64,000 nucleotides of DNA from Streptomyces sp. NBC_01197 (GCF_036010505.1 NZ_CP108569.1:3235001-3299000), one strand, 5' to 3'. Positions 55,404 to 64,000 are shown, counted from the first letter of the stretch. Translations and numbers: made by a program. Notes: generated from the letters alone by a model not told the origin.

Positions 55404-55593
55404 AGGGCCTTCCGTTTGGATCAGGCCGGATCAGGGAGCGGGGGTCTGGTGCGTGCAGCTGCAAGGCGGAGGATTGAAGTAACGCGGTGGGGGTCCCCCC
55501 GGCCGGAGGCTGGGGGAGTTGTTGATTGACGACAACGCCGCAGATGTGCGTGCCAGACCCCGCGAGCCCGGCCTGATCCAAACGGAAGGCCCT
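55404..55593. mobile_element. MITE with 26-bp perfect terminal inverted repeats
   Basis: The first 26 bases (55404-55429, starting AGGGCCTTCCGTTTGG) recur exactly in inverse at 55568-55593. The 138-bp interior shows a second, imperfect inverted pair (GCGGGGGTCTGG facing CCAGACCCCGC) and codes nothing convincing. A target duplication is not clear: TA follows on the right, CA precedes on the left. The right end is only 11 bases from the folP start codon. Confidence 0.85.
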
Positions 55594-55604
55594 AGGCTGG
55601 GGGT

Positions 55605-56465
55605 ATGAGTACGTTGCACGGGCGGGGCCGGGTGGCAGGGCTGCCGGAGTGGGACCGCTGCGCGGTCATGGGCGTCGTCAATGTGACGCCCGACTCCTTC
55701 TCCGACGGTGGCCGCTGGTTCGACACCAACGCCGCCGTCAAGCATGGCCTCGACCTGGTGGCGCAGGGCGCCGACCTGGTCGACGTGGGTGGTGAGTCCA
55801 CCCGCCCCGGCGCCAGCCGTGTGGACGCCGGCGAAGAGCTGCGCCGGGTCGTCCCGGTCGTACGGGGGCTGGTCTCCGAGGGCGTCACCGTCTCCGTCGA
55901 CACCATGCGCGCCACCGTCGCCGAGCAGTCGGTCGAGGCCGGTGCGGTCCTGGTCAACGACGTGAGCGGCGGGCTGGCCGACCCCGCCATGGTCCCGGTG
56001 GTCGCCGCGGCCGGAGTGCCGTTCGTGGTGATGCACTGGCGCGGGTTCAGCGAGTCGATGGCCGGACGCGCGGTCTACACGGACGTGGTCGCCGAGGTCG
56101 TCGCCGAGGTGCGCGCCCGGGTGGAAGCGGCGGTCGCCGGAGGCATCGCACCCGAGCGGATCGTCGTCGACCCCGGCCTCGGCTTCGCCAAGGACGCCGA
56201 GCACGACCTGACGCTCGTCGCCCACCTGGCGGAGCTGCGCGCGCTCGGCCACCCGCTGCTGGTCGCCGCGTCCCGCAAGCGTTTCCTCGGCCGGGTGCTG
56301 GCCCGGGAGGGTGCCGCCCCGCCGCCGGCCCGCGAGCGGGACGCCGCCACCGCCGCGGTCTCCGCGCTCGCCGCCCATGCGGGCGCCTGGGCCGTCCGGG
56401 TCCATGAGGTACGGGCCACGGCCGACGCGGTCCGCGTTGCCCGCGCCGTCGAGGGCGCCGCATGA
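55605..56465 (+). CDS. folP: Dihydropteroate synthase
   Basis: The enzyme condenses 4-aminobenzoate with hydroxymethyl-dihydropterin pyrophosphate, the step blocked by sulfonamides. The 286-residue TIM barrel has VMGVVNVTPDSFSDGG (21-36), LVDVGGESTRPGA and VLVNDVSGG. ATG 55605 follows TAGGCT (55593-55598) by 6 bases; GGGGGT in between could also act as a weak ribosome-binding site. It heads folP-(NTF2-like)-folB-folK. Confidence 0.96.
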   Translation: MSTLHGRGRVAGLPEWDRCAVMGVVNVTPDSFSDGGRWFDTNAAVKHGLDLVAQGADLVDVGGESTRPGASRVDAGEELRRVVPVVRGLVSEGVTVSVDTMRATVAEQSVEAGAVLVNDVSGGLADPAMVPVVAAAGVPFVVMHWRGFSESMAGRAVYTDVVAEVVAEVRARVEAAVAGGIAPERIVVDPGLGFAKDAEHDLTLVAHLAELRALGHPLLVAASRKRFLGRVLAREGAAPPPARERDAATAAVSALAAHAGAWAVRVHEVRATADAVRVARAVEGAA

Positions 56466-56932
56466 CGGCGGCCACCGACGTGGAAGAGGTCGAGCTCGCC
56501 AACACGGCCTTCTACGAGACGATGGAGCGGGGCGACTTCGATGTCCTGTCCACGCTCTGGCTGGAGGACGAGATCTCCTGCGTCCACCCCGGCTGGCCGG
56601 TGCTCACCGGGCGCGGGGATGTACTCAGGTCGTACGCGCTGATCATGGCGAACACCGAGTACATCCAGTTCTTCCTGACCGATGTGGTGGTCAACGTCGC
56701 CGACGACACCGCCCTGGTCACCTGCACCGAGAACATCCTCAGCGGCGGTCCGGCCGAGGAGGCCGGCGAGCTGGGCCCTCTGGTCGGGCAGCTCGTGGTC
56801 GCCACCAACACGTTCCGCAGGACGCCCGAGGGCTGGAAGCTCTGGTCCCACCACGGCTCGCCGGTGCTCGCCGAGACGGGCGAGGGCGAAGGCGGCGAAG
56901 GTGCGGCCGAGGGCGACGAGGCACCCGCCTGA
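56462..56932 (+). CDS. NTF2/SnoaL-like protein in folate operon
   Basis: The 156-residue protein has the SnoaL-like fold pattern (ANTAFYETMERGDFDVLSTL, ISCVHPGWPVLTGRGDVLRS, TFRRTPEGWKLWSHHGSP) and an acidic Gly/Glu tail. Its ATG overlaps the folP stop as ATGA, so it is strongly coupled to folP. The cavity fold can hold a small ligand; a folate-related role is suggested only by position. Confidence 0.85.
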   Translation: MTAATDVEEVELANTAFYETMERGDFDVLSTLWLEDEISCVHPGWPVLTGRGDVLRSYALIMANTEYIQFFLTDVVVNVADDTALVTCTENILSGGPAEEAGELGPLVGQLVVATNTFRRTPEGWKLWSHHGSPVLAETGEGEGGEGAAEGDEAPA

Positions 56933-57121
56933 GTGGGTTGTGCCCTCCGCAGGGTTCATCTCCCCGGTCGCGGGTAGGGGCGAATATCACCCACCCGGAA
57001 CCATGACCACGGCCCCCGTGACGGGGTGCTGTCGGTAGCCGCAGGTAGATTCGAATACGTGGGCAGCGCCGACCGCATTCGGCGCGAGCCCGCCTACCGA
57101 CGAACAGCAGGAGTGATTCGC

Positions 57122-57481
57122 GTGGATCGTGTCGCGCTGCGCGGCCTCAAGGCCCGTGGGAACCATGGCGTCTTCCCGAGGGAACGCGCGGAGGGCCAGA
57201 CCTTCATCGTGGATCTGGTGCTCGGCCTCGACACCCGCCCCGCGGCGGCCGACGACGACCTGACGAAGACCGTGCACTACGGCGTGGTCGCGGAGGAGGT
57301 CGTCGACGTCGTCCGGGGTGAACCGGTCGATCTGATCGAGACCCTGGCGGAGCGGATCGCCCAGCAGTGCCTCAAGCACGAAGGCGTCGAGGAGGTCGAG
57401 GTGGTCGTGCACAAGCCGGATGCCCCGATCACCGTCCCCTTCGACGACGTGACCATCACCATCATCCGGAGCCGAGTATGA
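57122..57481 (+). CDS. folB: Dihydroneopterin aldolase
   Basis: The enzyme converts dihydroneopterin to 6-hydroxymethyl-dihydropterin and glycolaldehyde. The 119-residue protein has LRGLKARGNHGVFPRER (7-23), a TVHYGVVAEEV segment and the Lys near the end (VVVHKPDAPI). GTG 57122 follows AGGAG by 8 bases. The folK ATG overlaps its stop (ATGA). 189 bases separate it from the NTF2-like gene; a second promoter there is possible. Confidence 0.95.
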   Translation: MDRVALRGLKARGNHGVFPRERAEGQTFIVDLVLGLDTRPAAADDDLTKTVHYGVVAEEVVDVVRGEPVDLIETLAERIAQQCLKHEGVEEVEVVVHKPDAPITVPFDDVTITIIRSRV

Positions 57482-58089
57482 CCGTGTACCCCAGCGACCC
57501 GCAGAGCGACCCGACCGTACAGCCGGTGCCGGCCTCCGTGGTCGCGCAGGTCGACGCGGCCGATGTGACGCTGTCCAATCCGAAACGGGCCGTGATCTCC
57601 CTCGGCGCCAACCTCGGCAACCGTCTGGAGACCCTGCAGGGCGCCATCGACGCACTGGAGGACACCCCGGGTCTGCGGGTCAAGGCCGTCTCCCCGGTGT
57701 ACGAGACGGAGCCCTGGGGCGTCGACCCCGGCTCGCAGCCCTCGTACTTCAACGCGGTGGTCGTCGTGAAGACGACGCTGCCCCCCGACTCGCTGCTGGA
57801 GCGCGGCCAGGCCATCGAGGAGGCCTTCGACCGGGTCCGCGACGAGCGCTGGGGCCCGCGCACCATCGACGTGGACATCCTGTCGTACGCGGACGTGGTC
57901 TCCGACGACCCGGTGCTGACGCTCCCGCACCCGCGCGCGCACGAGCGGGCCTTCGTCCTGGTGCCGTGGCACGACGTGGACCCGGCGGCCGAGGTGCCGG
58001 GCCGCGGTCCGGTCGCCGAACTGCTGGCGGCGGTCGGCAGCGAAGGTGTGCTGCCCCGCGCCGATCTGGAACTCTGCCTGCCCGAGTAG
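57478..58089 (+). CDS. folK: HPPK, hydroxymethyl-dihydropterin pyrophosphokinase
   Basis: The enzyme pyrophosphorylates 6-hydroxymethyl-dihydropterin for FolP. The 203-residue protein has a variable 35-residue N-terminus, VISLGANLGNRLETLQ, YETEPWGV and the signature RDERWGPRTIDVDILSY. ATG 57478 overlaps the folB stop and has GGAG 6 bases upstream. Confidence 0.95.
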   Translation: MTVYPSDPQSDPTVQPVPASVVAQVDAADVTLSNPKRAVISLGANLGNRLETLQGAIDALEDTPGLRVKAVSPVYETEPWGVDPGSQPSYFNAVVVVKTTLPPDSLLERGQAIEEAFDRVRDERWGPRTIDVDILSYADVVSDDPVLTLPHPRAHERAFVLVPWHDVDPAAEVPGRGPVAELLAAVGSEGVLPRADLELCLPE

Positions 58090-58190
58090 CCGTTAGCCTC
58101 TGGGGGACCGCTCCGGGTGTCCGGGCGCGGCAGCGGGACGGGCCCGTGGGCAGGGCAGACAAGGAACAGCAGAGTGAAGAGCAGAATCAC

Positions 58191-58673
58191 GTGAAGCAAC
58201 TACGGCTCGGGGTACTGGCAGGCCTGTTCGTCGTCGCCGGGGTGCTCTCCTGGGCGGGCGCCCGGCTCTGGAACGCGGTGGGCACCCTGCCGAGCGTGCC
58301 GCTCGCCGCGCCCATCGTGCTGGCCGCCATCGCGGTGGTCCTGCTCGCCACGGCGCTCTCGCTCCGTGCCCGGCTGCGGGCCCAGCGGGAGCGCCGCCCC
58401 GGCGCGAAGGGCGTGGACCCGCTGATGGCGGCCCGTGCGGTGGTCTTCGCGCAGGCCAGTGCGCTGGTGGCGTCGCTGGTCTGCGGGATGTACGGCGGCA
58501 CTGGCGTCTATCTGCTCAGCCACCTCGACGACCCGGCCCGCCGGGACCAGGCGATCTACGCCGGGTTCTCGCTGGTGGCGGGGGCCGGGGTGGTCGCGGC
58601 GGCGTTCTTCCTGGAACGGGTGTGCAAGCTCCCGGACGACGAGGACCACAACAGCCAGGGCTCAGCCGTCTGA
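58191..58673 (+). CDS. DUF3180 membrane protein
   Basis: The 160-residue protein has four hydrophobic helices (about 5-27, 38-58, 85-106 and 124-144). A DUF3180 protein follows folK in mycobacteria as well, so the linkage is conserved, but no function is known. GTG 58191 has only a weak purine run upstream. Its stop codon lies inside a perfect hairpin shared with folE. Confidence 0.8.
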   Translation: MKQLRLGVLAGLFVVAGVLSWAGARLWNAVGTLPSVPLAAPIVLAAIAVVLLATALSLRARLRAQRERRPGAKGVDPLMAARAVVFAQASALVASLVCGMYGGTGVYLLSHLDDPARRDQAIYAGFSLVAGAGVVAAAFFLERVCKLPDDEDHNSQGSAV

Positions 58674-58696
58674 GCCGGAGCAGCGCTCCGGCTCAG
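58670..58696. terminator. Shared stop-codon hairpin, DUF3180/folE
   Basis: CTGAGCCGGAGC (58670-58681) pairs perfectly with GCTCCGGCTCAG (58685-58696) around a 3-base loop. Each arm contains one gene's stop codon: TGA 58671-58673 for the plus-strand gene and TGA (58695-58693) for folE. It probably terminates both. Confidence 0.8.
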
Positions 58697-59298
58697 CGGG
58701 CCATGATCAGGCTCATCGCCTCGGCCCGGGTCGCCGCGTCGCGCAGCTGGCCGCGGACCGCCGATGTGATCGTCTTCGCCCCCGGCTTCCGGACCCCGCG
58801 CATGGTCATGCACATGTGCTCGCACTCGATGACCACGATCACCCCGCGCGGCTCCAGTATCTCCATCAGCGACTCCGCCACCTGCGTGGTCAGCCGCTCC
58901 TGGACCTGGGGGCGGCGGGCGAAGACGTCGACGAGCCGGGCGAGTTTCGACAGACCGGTGATCTTCCCGTCGGATGACGGGATGTAGCCGACGTGGGCGA
59001 CCCCGGTGAACGGCACCAGGTGGTGCTCGCAGTGGCTCTGCACCTCGATGTCCTTGACCAGGACCATTTCGTCGTGGCCGAGGTCGAACGTCGTCGTCAG
59101 TACGTCCTCGGGCCTCTGCCGCAGACCGGCGAAGATCTCCCGGTACGCGCGCGCCACCCGGGCCGGTGTCTCCAGCAGCCCCTCGCGGTCCGGGTCCTCC
59201 CCGACGGCGATGAGCAGTTCCCGTACGGCGTTCTCGGCCCGCTTCTCGTCGAACTCGCGGATCTGGCTCGCGCCGTCCAGCGTTATCGGGTCGGTCAT
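58693..59298 (-). CDS. folE: GTP cyclohydrolase I
   Basis: The enzyme opens folate synthesis by converting GTP to dihydroneopterin triphosphate. The 201-residue protein keeps the zinc ligands Cys90, His93 and Cys163 ([22 protein letters not shown]) and [14 protein letters not shown] at the end. ATG 59298 follows GAGGAACAGA. It lies downstream of ftsH on the same strand, but a strong terminator is placed between them. Confidence 0.97.
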   Translation of the reverse strand: MTDPITLDGASQIREFDEKRAENAVRELLIAVGEDPDREGLLETPARVARAYREIFAGLRQRPEDVLTTTFDLGHDEMVLVKDIEVQSHCEHHLVPFTGVAHVGYIPSSDGKITGLSKLARLVDVFARRPQVQERLTTQVAESLMEILEPRGVIVVIECEHMCMTMRGVRKPGAKTITSAVRGQLRDAATRAEAMSLIMAR

Positions 59299-59324
59299 TC
59301 TGTTCCTCGTTCCTCAAAGAAAAC

Positions 59325-59360
59325 GCCGCGCCCCCCAGGCTAGAACCTGGGGGGCGCGGC
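59325..59360 (-). terminator. Intrinsic terminator between ftsH and folE
   Basis: GCCGCGCCCCCCAGG (59325-59339) pairs perfectly over 15 bp with 59346-59360 around a CTAGAA loop. On the minus strand GTTTTCTTT follows. It ends 26 bases before the folE start, so most ftsH transcripts should stop before folE. Confidence 0.92.
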
Positions 59361-59397
59361 ATACATTCCGGGGCTCCCGGTACTGAAGGGCTCCCGG

Positions 59398-61440
59398 TCA
59401 GCTCTCCGGCCGGTCCTCGGGGACGGCCTCGATGCCGCCGCCTTCCGAGGGGGTCGTGCCGTTGGCACCCGCGGTGACCGCACCGACGGCGCCGTTGGTG
59501 AGCGCCAGCTCCCTCGGGGAGAGTACCGGCGGGCGCGTCGAGGGCGTACGCCGGTTGGAGCCGGTCCACGCGGGGCGGGCCGGACGCTTCACGATGCCGG
59601 AGAAGACCTCTGCGATCTGCTCCTTGTTCAGCGTCTCCTTCTCAAGGAGCTGGAGGACCAGGTTGTCGAGAACGTCGCGGTTCTCGACGAGGATCTCCCA
59701 GGCCTCGTTGTGCGCGGTCTCGATGAGCTTCTTGACCTCTTCGTCGACCAGCGCAGCGACCTCTTCCGAGTAGTCGCGCTGATGACCCATCTCCCGGCCG
59801 ACGAACGGTTCGGTGTTGTCGCCACCGAACTTGATCGCGCCCAGGCGCTCGGTCATGCCGTACTGCGTGACCATCGCGCGAGCGGTGGCCGTGGCCTTCT
59901 CGATGTCGTTCGCCGCGCCCGTGGTCGGGTCGTGGAAAACGAGCTCCTCGGCCGCGCGCCCGCCCAGCATGTACGCCAGCTGGTCGAGCATCTCGTTGCG
60001 GGTGGTCGAGTACTTGTCCTCGTCGGGCAGGACCATTGTGTAGCCGAGAGCACGGCCTCTGGAGAGGATCGTGATCTTGTGGACCGGGTCCGAGTTGGGA
60101 GAAGCGGCCGCGACCAGGGCGTGTCCGCCCTCGTGGTACGCGGTGATCTTCTTCTCCTTGTCGGACATGATCCGGGTCCGCTTCTGCGGGCCCGCCACGA
60201 CACGGTCGATCGCCTCGTCCAGCGCCTCGTTGTCCACGAGCTTCTGGTTGCCGCGCGCCGTGAGGAGCGCCGCTTCGTTCAGCACGTTGGCCAGGTCGGC
60301 ACCGGTGAAGCCGGGCGTACGACGGGCGACGGCGCCCAGATCGACGTCCGGGGCGACCGGCTTGCCCTTCTGGTGAACCTTGAGGATCTCGAACCGGCCC
60401 TGCATGTCCGGACGGTCGACCGCGATCTGCCGGTCGAAACGGCCGGGACGCAGCAGCGCCGGGTCCAGGATGTCCGGCCGGTTGGTGGCGGCGATCAGGA
60501 TGACCCCGCCCTTCACATCGAAGCCGTCCATCTCGACGAGCAGCTGGTTCAGCGTCTGCTCGCGCTCGTCGTGGCCACCGCCCAGGCCCGCACCGCGGTG
60601 CCGGCCGACGGCGTCGATCTCGTCGACGAAGACGATCGCCGGAGCGTTCGCCTTGGCCTGCTCGAAGAGGTCACGCACCCGGGAGGCACCGACACCGACG
60701 AACATCTCGACGAAGTCGGAACCGGAGATCGAGTAGAACGGCACACCCGCCTCGCCCGCGACGGCGCGCGCGAGCAGCGTCTTGCCCGTTCCGGGCGGCC
60801 CGTACAGCAGGACACCCTTGGGGATCTTGGCGCCGACGGCCTGGAACTTCGCCGGCTCCTGCAGGAACTCCTTGATCTCATGGAGCTCTTCGACAGCCTC
60901 GTCGGACCCCGCCACATCGGAGAAGGTCGTCTTGGGGGTGTCCTTGGTGATCAGCTTGGCCTTTGACTTGCCGAACTGCATGACCTTGGAGCCGCCGCCC
61001 TGCATCTGATTCATCAGAAACAGGAAGACCACGACGATGAGTACGAAGGGGAGCAGCGAGAGCAGGATCCCGACGAAGGGGTTCTGCTTCGACGGCGAGA
61101 CCGTGTAGCCCTTCGCGATGTCGCCGCTGTCGACCTTGCTCTGCAGCTTGGCGGCGAGGGCAGTGCCCTGTGCGTCGCCGATGTAGTTCGCCTGGAACTT
61201 GCCGCCCGACTCGCCGCCCAGCTTCTGGCCGTTCTTCAGCTCGATCTTGATGACGTTCTCGTCACCAGTCGTGACCTTGGCCTGCTCGACCTGGTTCTTG
61301 TCGATCGCCTGGACGACCTTCGAGGTGTCCACTGACTTGTAGCCGCCCGACGAGCCGACGACCTGCATCAACACGACCACGGCGAGGACGGCCAGCACGA
61401 TCCACATGACCGGCCCACGGAAGTATCGCTTCACGTCCAT
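59398..61440 (-). CDS. ftsH: ATP-dependent zinc metalloprotease FtsH
   Basis: This membrane AAA+ protease degrades damaged membrane proteins and regulators. The 680-residue protein has helix 1 (10-30), an extracytoplasmic domain, helix 2 (122-144), Walker A GPPGTGKT (214-221), Walker B FVDEID (271-276), the second region of homology RPGRFDRQI and the zinc site HEGGH (436-440; HEAGH in many relatives). The C-terminal tail is Pro/Gly-rich. ATG 61440 is separated from AGGAGGG by a hairpin (61445-61466). Confidence 0.97.
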   Translation of the reverse strand: MDVKRYFRGPVMWIVLAVLAVVVLMQVVGSSGGYKSVDTSKVVQAIDKNQVEQAKVTTGDENVIKIELKNGQKLGGESGGKFQANYIGDAQGTALAAKLQSKVDSGDIAKGYTVSPSKQNPFVGILLSLLPFVLIVVVFLFLMNQMQGGGSKVMQFGKSKAKLITKDTPKTTFSDVAGSDEAVEELHEIKEFLQEPAKFQAVGAKIPKGVLLYGPPGTGKTLLARAVAGEAGVPFYSISGSDFVEMFVGVGASRVRDLFEQAKANAPAIVFVDEIDAVGRHRGAGLGGGHDEREQTLNQLLVEMDGFDVKGGVILIAATNRPDILDPALLRPGRFDRQIAVDRPDMQGRFEILKVHQKGKPVAPDVDLGAVARRTPGFTGADLANVLNEAALLTARGNQKLVDNEALDEAIDRVVAGPQKRTRIMSDKEKKITAYHEGGHALVAAASPNSDPVHKITILSRGRALGYTMVLPDEDKYSTTRNEMLDQLAYMLGGRAAEELVFHDPTTGAANDIEKATATARAMVTQYGMTERLGAIKFGGDNTEPFVGREMGHQRDYSEEVAALVDEEVKKLIETAHNEAWEILVENRDVLDNLVLQLLEKETLNKEQIAEVFSGIVKRPARPAWTGSNRRTPSTRPPVLSPRELALTNGAVGAVTAGANGTTPSEGGGIEAVPEDRPES

Positions 61441-61444
61441 CCAT

Positions 61445-61473
61445 ACGGGGCGGAACTACGCCCCGTCCCTCCT
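61445..61473 (-). promoter_or_regulatory. ftsH ribosome-binding site bridged by a hairpin
   Basis: On the minus strand AGGAGGG (61467-61473) directly abuts ACGGGGCG-TAGTTC-CGCCCCGT (61445-61466), a perfect 8-bp stem with a 6-base loop, then ATGG and the start codon. The linear Shine-Dalgarno spacing is 26 bases, too far to work; with the stem folded it is 4 bases. Confidence 0.6.
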
Positions 61474-61657
61474 GCCCGTAGGTAAATGCTGCTGTGAGTA
61501 AAGAGTGTTCTTCGGACGGTACCCCAGCATTGCCGCCCGCGACCTCACGGGAGTGCCGACGAACCTGCCTTCCCCTGCTCCAACGGCGGGAAATAGGTGA
61601 GGGTTCCCGTTCGGCTCACGGCTGAATGCCGGGCCGCCCGCAGAGCCGGACGGGGAG

Positions 61658-62221
61658 TCAGCCGCCGTACACGTGCGGAGCCAGCGTGCCGACAAAGGGG
61701 AGATTGCGGTACTTCTCCGCGTAGTCGAGTCCGTATCCGACGACGAACTCGTTCGGGATATCGAACCCGGCCCACTTCACATCGAGCGAGACCTTGGCCG
61801 CATCCGGCTTACGGAGCAGCGTGCAGACCTCCAGCGAGGCGGGCTCGCGGGATCCGAGGTTCGACAGCAGCCAGGAGAGAGTCAGACCCGAGTCGATGAT
61901 GTCCTCGACGATCAGGACGTGCTTGCCCTTGATGTCGGTGTCCAGGTCCTTGAGGATCCGGACGACACCCGACGACTGAGTACCGGCGCCGTACGACGAC
62001 ACCGCCATCCAGTCCATCGTGACCGACGTGGACAGCGCACGGGCGAGGTCGGCCATCACCATCACGGCGCCCTTGAGAACACCGACGAGCAGCAGATCCT
62101 TGCCCGCGTACTCCACGTCGATCTTCGCGGCCAGCTCCGCGAGCTTGGCGTCGATCTCTTCCTTGGTGATGAGCACCGACGCGAGGTCGGTGCCCATGTC
62201 TTTCTCGTTCACCCGGGCCAC
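61658..62221 (-). CDS. hpt: Hypoxanthine phosphoribosyltransferase
   Basis: This purine salvage enzyme makes IMP (and GMP) from hypoxanthine (guanine) and PRPP. The 187-residue form starts at GTG 62221; GTG 62212 and ATG 62197 are alternatives, and no clear ribosome-binding site is seen. Motifs are [35 protein letters not shown], the PRPP loop [12 protein letters not shown] and [14 protein letters not shown]. It follows tilS by 40 bases; tilS-hpt-ftsH is a widely conserved order. Confidence 0.93.
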   Translation of the reverse strand: MARVNEKDMGTDLASVLITKEEIDAKLAELAAKIDVEYAGKDLLLVGVLKGAVMVMADLARALSTSVTMDWMAVSSYGAGTQSSGVVRILKDLDTDIKGKHVLIVEDIIDSGLTLSWLLSNLGSREPASLEVCTLLRKPDAAKVSLDVKWAGFDIPNEFVVGYGLDYAEKYRNLPFVGTLAPHVYGG

Positions 62222-62261
62222 TTTCAGTTGCTTGTGCTTCGGCTTGCGGCGCAGCTCTGCG

Positions 62262-63386
62262 TCAGCCTTGCCGGATAACCAGTCTGCCACCCTGCCGCTG
62301 AGCCTCGACGCGGCCGGGGAGGTTGATGGCACCCTGCCCGCGCCAGCCGGTGATCAGCCGGTCGATCTCCTCGATGTGGCGGGCGAAGAGGGAGCCGGCG
62401 GGCGAGCCCGCGGCGATGGCCGAGCGGCGCAGCACCCGGCTGCGGACGGCGGGCGGCAGAGCGTAGAGCTTGGCGCACTCCAGCTGCCCGGCCTCGTCCC
62501 TGGCCGCTTCCTCGGCGTTCGCGGCCCAGGCGTCCAGGGCGTCGGCGTCGTCGCGGGAGAGGCGCGCGGTACGGGCGAGCGCCTCCACGACCCCTTTGCC
62601 GAGTGACTTCTCCAGGGCGGGCAGCCCTTCGTGGCGCAGCCGGGAGCGGGTGTACGAGGGGTCCGCGTTGTGCGGGTCGTCCCAGACCGGGAGGTGCTGG
62701 ACGAGACAGGCCTTGCGGGCCGTCTGCCGGTCGAGCTGGAGGAAGGGCCTGCGGTACCGGCCGGCCGCCCCCGAGACGGCCGCCATACCGGACAGGGAGC
62801 GGATGCCGGAGCCGCGGGCGAGGCCGAGGAGGACGGTCTCCGCCTGGTCGTCCCTGGTGTGGCCGAGGAGGACGGCCGCGGCGCCGTGGCGCTCCGCCAC
62901 GGCGTCGAGCGCGGCGTACCGGGCGTCTCTTGCCGCGGCCTCGGGTCCGCCGGTCCGGCCGACGGTCACGGCGACGGAGTCCACGGGGTCGAGCCCGAGA
63001 GCGGTGAGCCGGGAGACGACTTCGGCGGCACGGGAGTCCGAGCCGTCCTGGAGGCCGTGGTCGATGGTGACACCGCCTGCGCGGATGTCGAGTTTGCCGG
63101 CCTCGAAGGCCAGGGCCGATGCGAGCGCCATGGAGTCGGCGCCACCGGAGCACGCGACCAGCACCAGTGGCCGGTGCCGCTCGGACGGGGCGCCTCCGGG
63201 GTGCGCACCGGGGGAGCGCGGGGCCGTCGGGTGTCCGGGCCGTTCGCCGCCGGCCGGGTGCCCGGCCGGGGTTCCGTCGGTGGCCGTCCGACCGTCGAGG
63301 TCGGTGGCCGTCTGTTCGTTGAGTACGTCGTGGAGTACGCGGCGGACCGCCAGGCGTATCGCTGCGACCGCAGGATGGGGACCCAT
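62262..63386 (-). CDS. tilS: tRNA(Ile)-lysidine synthase
   Basis: The enzyme adds lysine to C34 of the CAU tRNA-Ile so that it reads AUA. The 374-residue protein has the PP-loop SGGADS (80-85), [33 protein letters not shown] and RPFLQLDR. About 45 residues of Gly/Pro/His-rich sequence (28-72) are inserted between the first helix and the PP-loop strand. ATG 63386 follows AGGG by 8 bases. Confidence 0.94.
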   Translation of the reverse strand: MGPHPAVAAIRLAVRRVLHDVLNEQTATDLDGRTATDGTPAGHPAGGERPGHPTAPRSPGAHPGGAPSERHRPLVLVACSGGADSMALASALAFEAGKLDIRAGGVTIDHGLQDGSDSRAAEVVSRLTALGLDPVDSVAVTVGRTGGPEAAARDARYAALDAVAERHGAAAVLLGHTRDDQAETVLLGLARGSGIRSLSGMAAVSGAAGRYRRPFLQLDRQTARKACLVQHLPVWDDPHNADPSYTRSRLRHEGLPALEKSLGKGVVEALARTARLSRDDADALDAWAANAEEAARDEAGQLECAKLYALPPAVRSRVLRRSAIAAGSPAGSLFARHIEEIDRLITGWRGQGAINLPGRVEAQRQGGRLVIRQG

Positions 63387-63558
63387 ATCCGGTGCCCTTC
63401 GGTGGAGTTGAGGGGGGATGCCTCGGAGGACGGCTGCGTCACACAGAGTGCATAGATGGTGACAGAACCAGGCCGATACCCGAGCATCGCACGCCAACTC
63501 CTCGCCGACGGTCCCTCGGATGGGTGATTACCGCGGCGTACTTCTGCCGTGGGCCGGG

Positions 63559-64000
63559 TCAGAGCGCCGTTTCGCCCTTACCGTGCACCCGCGTGATCCA
63601 GTCCGCCGGTTTGGCGATCTCCGCCTTGGTGGGCAGCGTGTTCGGCGAGGTCCAGACGCGGTTGAAGCCGTCCATGCCGACCGCCTCGACCACGGCCCGT
63701 ACGAAGCGTTCGCCGTCGCGGTACTGGCGGAGCTTGGCGTCCAGGCCGAGCAGTTTGCGAAGGGCCTGGTCGAGGCGGCCCGCGCCCTGTGCCCTGCGCT
63801 TCTGGAACTTCTCGCGGATCTCCTCGACCGACGGCACGACCTGCGGGCCCACGCCGTCCATCACGAAGTCCGCATGTCCTTCGAGGAGCGACATCACCGC
63901 GGTGAGCCGGCCCAGGATGTCCCGCTGGGCAGGGGTCTGGACCAGCTCGACCAGTGAGCTGCCGCCGTCGTCCTCGCCGGCCGGCCGGCCACCCGCGAAC
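63559..64000 (-). CDS. Zinc-dependent metalloprotease, DUF2342 type (partial)
   Basis: The C-terminal 147 codons of a longer gene whose start lies beyond 64000. The open frame runs to the window edge through ELVQTPAQRDILGRLTAVMS and then SLLEGHADFVMDGVG, a landmark of the actinobacterial DUF2342 zincin-like family; the end reads GFNRVWTSPNTLPTKAEIAK. The family's role is unclear; some members are annotated with coenzyme F420 biosynthesis. Stop at 63559-63561. Confidence 0.85.
   Translation of the reverse strand, partial: FAGGRPAGEDDGGSSLVELVQTPAQRDILGRLTAVMSLLEGHADFVMDGVGPQVVPSVEEIREKFQKRRAQGAGRLDQALRKLLGLDAKLRQYRDGERFVRAVVEAVGMDGFNRVWTSPNTLPTKAEIAKPADWITRVHGKGETAL

Overview
The window is 64 kb of high-GC actinobacterial core chromosome, almost certainly Streptomyces. 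The evidence is very high GC with strong third-position G/C bias, GTG starts, an intact sigE-cseABC envelope-stress operon, a secreted protein resembling the SapA family, and the block clpC-lsr2-coaX-nadC-nadB-panC-folP-folB-folK-folE-ftsH-hpt-tilS. The general order of the right half is shared with mycobacteria, so this is an old neighbourhood. I see no prophage, biosynthetic cluster, CRISPR array, rRNA or tRNA.

Layout. 0-12 kb: trpS behind a leader peptide and terminator that look like ribosome-mediated attenuation; proC; an ABC-2 exporter pair; two paralogous methyltransferases around small membrane-protein genes; a SapA-like secreted protein; ilvD; a TetR regulator coupled to a sugar-phosphate isomerase; a Ppx/GppA phosphatase. 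12-20 kb: a Cys-rich protein; a membrane-bound sigma-like/zinc-finger/BACON fusion; the DNA-integrity genes radA, disA and mutY with a PAP2 phosphatase. 20-28 kb: sigE-cseABC, where the start of cseC is duplicated; a TetR/MFS efflux pair facing each other across a large split inverted repeat; an M23 peptidase; an alpha/beta hydrolase. 28-34.5 kb: clpC, lsr2, an N-acetylglutamate-synthase-like GNAT protein, an orphan BlaI regulator, and a MITE inserted into a stop codon. 34.6-40 kb: coaX, nadC, nadB, panC and a DUF2520 dehydrogenase, chained by 3-4 base overlaps or gaps, which couples NAD and CoA precursor synthesis. 40-48 kb: a PLP lyase, a regulator, a two-component system, and a MidA/NDUFAF7-like methyltransferase beside an orphan NuoD. 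48-55 kb: a betaine/choline-type ABC importer, a membrane esterase and an MprF/LysX-like protein. 55-64 kb: a second MITE abutting folP, the folate operon, folE, ftsH, hpt, tilS and the 3' part of a zinc metalloprotease gene that runs off the window.

Most interesting points: (1) the MidA-like methyltransferase next to an orphan NuoD that keeps the arginine methylated in mitochondrial NDUFS2 but has Trp in place of the quinone-binding Tyr; (2) two MITEs, one inserted exactly in the TA of a stop codon and the other ending inside the folP -10 box; (3) a 37-bp duplication of the cseC start that creates a 39-codon upstream frame; (4) a hairpin that separates the ftsH Shine-Dalgarno sequence from its start codon; (5) at least a dozen genes with a TANNNT hexamer 6-8 bases before the start codon, implying leaderless mRNAs; (6) the trpS attenuator. 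All functional statements rest on reading the sequence and on recalled family knowledge; no database search was run.
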